DNA from: Cycas panzhihuaensis
Lineage: Eukaryota; Cycadophyta
Reading direction: 5' to 3'
NCBI GenBank assembly: GCA_023213395.1
Contig: CM041465.1
Span: 169,019,741-169,083,740 of the forward strand
DNA length: 64,000 nucleotides
Shown: positions 56,600 to 64,000 of the stretch, piece after piece
Position numbering within the stretch: the first letter of the stretch is position 1
Layout: every line of letters begins with the position of its first letter
Translations under genes and position numbers: made by a program
The notes under the pieces: model-generated
The model's database searches: none
The model's input: only the letters and a program-made list of their open reading frames with translations
Told to the model about the DNA's origin: nothing

Positions 56600-57800
56600 A
56601 ATAATAACCTAGGAAATATAAAAATGGGACAATAATAGGTGATAGGAATAAGGATATGCCTTAAAAATAAACCATTAAGTTGAACACTCACTCATACACT
56701 TAAAATGAATCATTGTATTATAAAGCCAAATAGGATTCAGATTAGCTCTCCTAAGGGAAACATTAAGGCACATTGTAATGTATTTATGAGGTAATTAATG
56801 ATACTTGCATCGACATATATGGAACTAAAATGAGCAACCCTTCAAAGAATAGGGCTCTTGAAACAAGATAAGGAGATAGATGTAAGCTTGTCAGGTGCCT
56901 CAAGAAGTAAAAAACTACATCTTAAAGTATGAAAAAAATCATCATAAAAATAAATTTTCTTTATTCTAGAAAATCATTTTTATGTTTTAAAATTAGAAGA
57001 TAGGTAATTTGAGTTTTAAGGTTATAGGTTCTCTAAGAGTAATTACAAGCAATCAAAGAGTCAAATTCACAATCCATCAAATTTAATGTGGTCATGGTTA
57101 ACTGGTAGCCAAAGAGGGACTAGACTTAATAGGTCTAAAACCCCAAAGATTTTTTTCATTTTAGTTTTTTTTTTTAAATCCCAATTTTGGGTATTTATCC
57201 TATTTCAGGATAATTTAGCCAAATAGGATCCTATTGAACCCCCAAATAAGATAAATCTAGGTTAAAATAACATCCTAGTTACTTTTATTGAATTTGATTT
57301 TTGTTTAAATGGCTAGTTTTTAATTATTTTGGAGAAATTCTCTAGATTCACATGTGATTGAAATATAATGGGGCAGGCCACTATCCTATTCATTTTTTGA
57401 ATGTGACATCTCACCCTATTATGAATATCACAATGGGTTGGAACTATTTCATTACAGAATTTGAATAGGAGTTAAATGACTATATCGATGGGGCAATGAG
57501 ATAACACTATCCTATTATGAAATTTATAATAAGGCAAGCCATACCCACTTGTAAATTTAAAATAGGATGAAACTATCATATTTTAACTTTTACAATAAGG
57601 CAAGATAGGAAATGACAAAATGGGAAAAAGTACTAAATGTAATATTTTATTATTTTCACATATTTTAAAGGTAATTTAGGCTTGGTTAACATTGTGTGAT
57701 GATTTGTAGGTAGCGTTCAGTATCACTAATAGGGAGTATATAAGACTAACAATATTTAGCCTATCTGTGAGGATGGTGGTTATTTCCCACAACTTGAGAA
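56600..57800. repeat. Degenerate repeats with AATAGGATGAAACTATC-like units
   Basis: From about 57180 to 57640 the words ACTATCCTATT, TTATAATAAGGCAAGCCA and CACAATGGGTTGG recur with spacing of roughly 60 bases in diverged form. This looks like the decayed repeat-rich 3' region of a Tat-type element, comparable to 27381-28310. Nothing recognised at 56600-57180. Confidence 0.35.
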
Positions 57801-60060
57801 GTCCACATTCATCCCAACATAGGTAAGTGGAGGTACACGCTTCTTATTTCTATTTCAATTTAATTATTGACTTGTTTGAATATGTTAACTAATGTTTGCC
57901 TATTGTTTTGTTGGATGGGTATGTGTGTACTTAATTAATGATGAATTTGACTTTAGTCAATGGCAAAATAAGTTGTTCACCCAAGCATAGTAAATTATAA
58001 AACAACCTCTGAACACCCTTATAGACATATTTTGGCTTCTATTTTCCTTTGATTGTAGTATTTTTCCACCTTTCTTGCTCTATTTGGTGTTTCATCTACT
58101 AAATTTTCCCTTTTTCTATTTACTTTCTACTATCCCACAAAGTTTATTATTTGTTCCATTTTGATTTTTGCTATCCTACAATGAATGTTTGGTCTATAAA
58201 GTTTTTTGACTATGGAAATATTTGTGGTACCATGAAATTCATTATAATACCATGCAGCTTTAATCTTTATAATACTATTAAGAACTTTGTAGGACAACTA
58301 TCATCACGTTGAAAAAAAATTGTGTCCACATTTGGTAGCTAATTTATAGTGACTAAATATAGATTTTACATTTAGTTCCTAACTTACAATGGGTAATCCC
58401 TTATTTTTCATTAGAATTACTTGCCTAATAATGCCCTAGTGTTAATTTGGGTCTAAATACATGGATAAATTGCCCATGGTATTGGCTCCTAGTTTTTAAT
58501 AAACTTTGAGCCTAAATACCATTTTCATTTATTTCCCTCATATATAAATCCCTTTCTCATTTTATGAGAAGGGGGAGGCTAATTTGTTATAGTGTTATAC
58601 TACTAAAATTATTGTAGACTCTTATCAACTCTTTAATTTGCATGTTGAATTCCACATTTCACTTAAATATTGGAGACATTTTATTGTTAGAGATATTTAT
58701 GAACAAGGATCTACACCATGAGCACACTCCTTTGATTGAGAGTTGGGGCAATACCCCTCACTTTATTTGTATTTCTTCCTCCACTTTTGACTGTGTTTGA
58801 TTTTAAGTTTATTTTAATTGTTTAGTGCTTTGTTGGTTAGGTTTCTTATTATATGCTTTGCTTGTTTCACTCTTCTCTTGGTTAGGAGTGTCTAGTAGGG
58901 TGAAAGGAGGCAAAGTAGCATTTGTGAAGCTCAAAATGTGGTGGCAATGTTTCCAATTCTAATACTCCATTTACTATAATATTTCATTTACTCTGAAATT
59001 GTAAACTTTCATTTCATTACATTGTGTCTTAAGTTGTCAAGTTTTCTATATATGTGCATGTACTAAGTTGATAGGTGGCATAGTACTTTCAACACATTTT
59101 CTTGTAGGTTGGTGGTTTTGAGAGTGTGTTAGAGTTTTATTCTCATTTTTCCCATCTCCCCTATAAAATATTAGTGCTTATTGCATAGCCTAAGTCCTAC
59201 CAAAATTTCCCTAGAATCATCCAAAAATCTATGATCAATCACACTTACTTCTAACTTGATTTTTGGCATTTTTAGCTTTTTAGAACAAATTTTTCTTCAT
59301 CATAGGTTGATCCAATAAGCAAAAATACTAGCCATTTTTTCCTAGAAATTAGAATAAATGCACATGTTATTCATTTTGCTTGTTCATATTTTAACAAAGT
59401 CTACGTTGTGAGAGTCTCTTGTGGTTAAAGATTAATTTAGTATTTAGAGTGAATCCTAAGCACTCTTCATTAAAACCCTATTTTCATAGATTCCATTTTT
59501 GAAAAAAAAAAAAAAAAAAAGGCAAAGAATCATAGTTTTGATTCCTAGTTTTATTTGGAAAACAAAAATAACAAAGTTTACTTACTTGTATATGGTATTT
59601 CTTCTTATTTTATCCACTCCTTTGCATGTAGGTTACTTCATCTTTTTATTAAAAAAATGTAAAAAATCTTTTAAAACACAAAATGAAAAGAGGAGAATGA
59701 AGTTACATTTCACATTTTACATTACATTACATATGCTTGTATGTGTACATTTCAACAAAGCCTAATAGATTAAAAAGGTGAAAGCTTACACTTGTTTTGA
59801 GTCCTTGAATCCATGGGGGTGAAAGACTTTCTTTTTATACTTAGGTTTCTATGTTAATTTCATTCAATCAAAAGTGTATGCAGTTGTCTCACAAACATTT
59901 ATTGTTTATTCCTCATAGATCTTTTCTAAGATAAGATTATTCCTTCACTAACAAAGGAGTTCCCTTAATTTTTACCTAAATTTTATCATTAAATGATAGG
60001 GGTGCTCTTATGCCTTTAAATAAATTAAGTCTTTTAATCTATATTTTGAGTGATCTGGTG
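57800..60060 (+). repeat. LTR-like block 1 (element G)
   Basis: Weakly collinear with 61880-64000: CATAGGTAAGT..., TTGACTTTAGTCAATGG, a TGGTACCATGAAATTCATTATAATACCATG patch, a TATATAAATCCC box followed by a GAAGGGGGAGGC purine run, and TTCTTCATCATAGGTTGATCCAATAAGC. A promoter-like layout suggests an LTR. Ends and target duplications not found. Confidence 0.3.
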
Positions 60061-60899
60061 GAGGGTGTATATCCCTACTATGTACTCATATGTATGGTTC
60101 AGATAGCTAAGTGAACTCTATATGTTTTATTAAGAGTAATGGCATCCTTTTATTTCTTCTTTTAGAGATCAAGGTTGATTAGAGTAAGATGTAGGCATTA
60201 TCAGGTCACCTCACACTTATTTAGGATGGGTCACTAATATTGATGAGTCCTCACTAACTTATCTATGAGTAGATTGATCCTATGGTCTTGACTCCATTAC
60301 ACCTCTTAGTCCAATCAATGTTTTCCTATATTTCTAAATTGAGTTCAATACTTTGGGTTTATTTAAGAGCCTAGGTTAGGATAGGTTAATCTTCATTGGG
60401 AGGGTTAGTTATATTAGGGTTAGGTAGATAGATATGTTGATGGTGGGGGTATATACATCTTAATAAACCTGTCAAATCTCAAGAGTCTTTTTATTAAGTA
60501 TTACTTGGTGCCTTTGGGGGTGCTTACTGAGTAGAATAGATTAATATCATCTATATTATTGTAGTTAGTTAGTAGTTCTCTTTTTACGTCTATTCGTGTA
60601 TGGTTACTTTTCATGTGCATGCTTATATTATTAGTGTATTAGTTAGTAGTAGTTACTTTCTTTTAGGCTCTATTTATCCCTCATTATCTACTTTCATTTA
60701 CACACATTAACATATTACCCTTAGTTTAATTTTTTCCCTTTTGACCCTATACTTATATCCATGTGATGCATGAGTGCCCCATAAGATCCTTAAGCTTGTT
60801 CCTTTCTTAACTTAGACCTCTCCACCCTAGATCTATAGTTGGGTTGTGTAATTTTCCCATCCACCTATATGTTGGAATTCATTATCAACTATATTAGGG

Positions 60900-61880
60900 A
60901 CTTTCCAGTTTGAGTTAGTAACACATCACTCACTCTTCCCTCTATTATATTAAGACATTACCTTAGGCTAACATTCTTCCTAATATGAGGTTACTTCTTG
61001 TGAGTATCTCTCATCCTTCTTCTACTATTATAGAATAAAAGTGCATGCCTTAATTTCCATTTTCCTCTTATTCTTCTTATTCACCTATCATAAGCACTAA
61101 TTCTCTCGATGCCTTTAAGGCTTCCCTTCTTTAGATTTAGTTTCACCAACCCCCTTTAGCCCTTTTTATGTCAAGCATCCCTCAATGGTAAACCAACCTC
61201 CTCATGAGTAATCTACTAACCCATTCTAATCATAACCCCCTTATCAACCCTAAGATTCATATTAATCCTAATATTCTTATTAGATCTACAACCTTAATTA
61301 GTCATAAATGACAAATTCATATGACCTACATCATCCCTTCCTAGACAGGATCGCCTCTCCTTACCTACCATGCAAGATGGATTCTTTTTACCAAAGTCCT
61401 ATTGGCTCACCTCTCCATGTCATTACGGTTGCTTAGCCCCATGATACCTTAATTGACCTAGGAACCCCTACTTAGACATATTTGAGTGAATAGTCCTAGG
61501 TGATTGAAGCCTTCCTTAACCTCACTTAAATCCCTAAGAACCCTATGGAGACTATGGCTGCCCTAAGGGTATAATTCTAGGGGTCCTTAAATGACACTGC
61601 TCTTACTTAGGCATGTCACTTGTTTAGGAGTAATGTTGGACCAAATCCAACTATTTCTTAGCCTCAGTAGGAGGCATCTTCACAAGAGGAAACCTCATAG
61701 CTTACTTCCTTCTTCTTCTTAACTATTGTTAATAGAAATCCTATCCATAGTTGCCTCTTTAGTAGTAGGCCATGTTCCTTCATAATTGCCTCTTCAATCT
61801 ATCCCACCTATCCCCCTAACAAGTGGGCTTCACACCTCTATTACCCAACTTATGGGGATGTTTCATGACTTTTAGTAATA
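60900..61880 (+). pseudogene. Degenerate coding-like stretch, unidentified
   Basis: Plus-strand frames between the two LTR-like blocks give stretches such as HHPFLDRIASPYLPCKMDSF, IPKNPMETMAALRV and TSGLHTSITQLMGMF, with many stops at TAG. Proline-rich composition resembles old gypsy gag N-termini, but no domain is certain. Confidence 0.25.
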
Positions 61881-64000
61881 GGCTTGGATATACAAATACA
61901 TAGGTAAATATGTATATACTCCTCAACTATTTTTTACTCTTTATTAGTCTATATTTAAGTTCATATGTTTGATGTATGCTTAATTACTTACTTGCTTATT
62001 TATCTATGCCCTCTTTTATATTGATAACAAGTATGACTTTAGTCCATGGCCATTTAGTCCACCAATTAGACTTTCTAGGCTAGAAACAATGCTACCCCTT
62101 ACTTGCAACTTTATTTCCATGATTTATTTTTATTTTATTTTTTCCCATTTAGGCTTTGTTCGTATCACTTTGCCACTTGTTGCTGACTATAGTTACCCCT
62201 AAGATCTGCCATTAGTGAGTTTATAGCCTAGTTGCATGATTATTTGTTGAGAAATGCTAATTTATTATATATTGGTTTGATTTCTACTTGCAATAGTGGT
62301 ATTTAGAAGTATTTCATGGTACCGTAAACATATTCATAGTATCATGAATATTTCCATGGAACGACTGTCACTAACCTAGATTTAGGTTTTATGATGATAG
62401 TAGGCTCATAAATGCCTAATTTTCATGCTTGGGTAGGTCATGGCATACTTAGGTTGACCCATGTCAGGATTAAAGGGGCCCAGAGGCTTAAATCTTCTAA
62501 AGTCTTATTCCTCCTAAGTAAATTCCTTAAACTATGAGTAAAAGTCATGGTTTTTGGTTAATGGTTTTTCCCATATTATGGGTAGAAAACCACCAATCCC
62601 CCATCTTAAATTTTTCTATATAATCCCCTCTTTTATCCAAAGGAGGAGAGGAGACATTTGAGATTGTGAGACCTTGCTATCATGCTGCTAAATTTGCTAT
62701 AGAAACTTGAGCATTTGATCTTGTTTGCTAGTACCTACTTGGAGATTAGAAGCATAATACCTCAAGCAATTTGGGAGTTCTTGAAGGAGAGAAATAGCAA
62801 CCATTTATCATAGATTCTTCAAAAGGTATAGGTAATCCACCCCTTATTATTATGATTAATCCTTCTTTCTCTATTGGTTACTATCAGCATGCCACAATTG
62901 CATGAGTGAATGGTAGGATTTACTAGGGAGTTTACCTTGGTTTTATAGCTCTATTACATCCATTTGGTGTATGTCTCATCTTCCCCTTCATTTGTTACTT
63001 TGCTTATTGCCTAAAAGTTACAATATTATGGGAGGCACCTACGTACACTTAGGGGCCCTTAATATATTAGGGGATGGTAGCTATTCTAAGGCATCTCCAT
63101 CAATCTCTTTTATTTTATCTCATAGATTAGGAATGGCTTTTTATTATTTAGAGTAATTTACTTATTAATTGATTGTGAGATATATATATATATATATATA
63201 TTAGTAGCATTTGATTTCTTATAGGATTATTTGTCTTGCAGGTTACTAACTTATGTGCAAGAAAAAGGAAAGAGACTTACAAGATCTTTAAACCACATAC
63301 CTTACTCCAAGCAATCCATAGCGATCTCATGCTTCAATCAATACTTGGGAGAGGTAAAGTAATATTTTATTTCCATGTTTTCTTTCTATTTTTCACACTT
63401 GAATTGCTCTTTTTTCATCATAAGTCTATTCAACAAGTAGAAATGATACTAACATTTTCTTAGATTTTGTTAATAGTATCTTGATTCTTGTTTTTCTCTC
63501 CTGGGAGTACCCTTGATAAGTCTAAGAGAAGATCTAGGCTACTACAACTACCATTCCACTAGGTACACCCTAATTGGTTTGAATTGCTGCTTACATCTTA
63601 TTAGGGAAAAAAAGAAAAACAGTAAAAAGGAAAGAAAGGAAAAGAAAAAGATTGTAATATTAGTTTCCCTTTACTTTGTCTTTTGAAAAGGAAAAGAATG
63701 AGAAGAAAGGGGGGGAAATGGGCATCTTATTTTGTTACCTACTCTCTTCTTCCTCCCTTACCTTCTTTTCATAAAAGAAAAAAAAAAACAAAATACAGAC
63801 AAAGGAAAAGCTTTACATACTCATAACCCCCTTCTATTTGAAAAAAAAAAAAAAAAAAAGAGAAGAAAAAAAAAGTAGTATTTTCTTCTTTTCCTTTTAT
63901 CATTTGCGAGTGTATTGCATAATAGAAGTAGGAAGTTGAATCAATCATTTACTTATTTTATTACGAAACCAAGACATGAGGAGGGGTTGTGGTGTCACAA
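61880..64000 (+). repeat. LTR-like block 2 (element G), running off the window
   Basis: Counterpart of 57800-60060, with CATAGGTAAAT, ATGACTTTAGTCCATGG, repeated TGGTACCGTAAAC/AGTATCATGAATA words, a CTATATAATCCCC box with AGGAGGAGAGGAGAC, and TTTTTCATCATAAGTCTATTCAACAAG. It includes a TA microsatellite (63180-63201) and long A-rich purine tracts (63604-63890). Confidence 0.3.

Noticed and set aside
59499-59765. 88-codon frame starting in a poly-A run
   Set aside because: Begins with Lys repeats from the A tract and has no recognisable domain; lies inside an LTR-like block.

Overview
This 64 kb window is plant nuclear DNA made almost entirely of nested LTR retrotransposons. I found no intact host gene, tRNA, rRNA or CRISPR array. 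A plant source is supported by Ty1/copia and Ty3/gypsy polyproteins of plant type, an initiator-methionine tRNA primer site next to the copia LTRs, a Tat-like gypsy element with an extra RNase H after integrase, and captured fragments of a plant Dicer-like gene and a plant kinesin-14 gene. The AT-rich, TE-only sequence and heavy C-to-T decay suggest a large, methylated seed-plant genome. I cannot name the species.

Layout. Element E is a decayed giant Ty3/gypsy element on the + strand (962-39424, target duplication GTACA/GTATA). Its LTRs are about 2.3 kb and its own length, after removing insertions, is about 18 kb. It carries gag, protease, RT-RNase H, integrase, a second RNase H, an antisense coding-like block and a 3' region of short tandem repeats. 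Three younger elements sit inside it. D (11746-17428, - strand, duplication CCACT) and C (19210-25173, + strand, duplication CATTG) belong to one non-autonomous family that lacks pol. Copia A (30693-39329, + strand, duplication CTCTT) lies in E's 3' LTR. To the right are a minus-strand gypsy fragment F (gag 39831-41479, probable LTR to about 44340), a second and younger copy of the copia family, B (45141-53288, + strand), and about 10.7 kb of old degraded sequence. That last stretch holds an isolated minus-strand RNase H (56369-56590) and two weakly similar LTR-like blocks.

The most interesting system is the C/D family. Both members have the order LTR, primer site, AGATCT-rich repeat block, a slot filled with host-gene fragments, about 1.4 kb of conserved leader, a short gag remnant, polypurine tract, LTR. 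The slot contents differ. D holds a Dicer-like helicase fragment (best match in memory DCL3) and C holds the stalk-to-motor start of a kinesin-14. Both fragments lie antisense to the element's own direction of transcription. The leader and the polypurine/LTR junction resemble those of copia A and B, so an A/B-like element may supply the enzymes in trans (inference). D's LTR also contains a tandem array of primer-binding-site copies.

Copia A and B are close relatives with unusually long leaders (3.2-3.7 kb), all the usual pol domains and several frame breaks. Many of the differences between them are small indels at or near CNG trinucleotides, which may be a sequencing or consensus artefact rather than biology.
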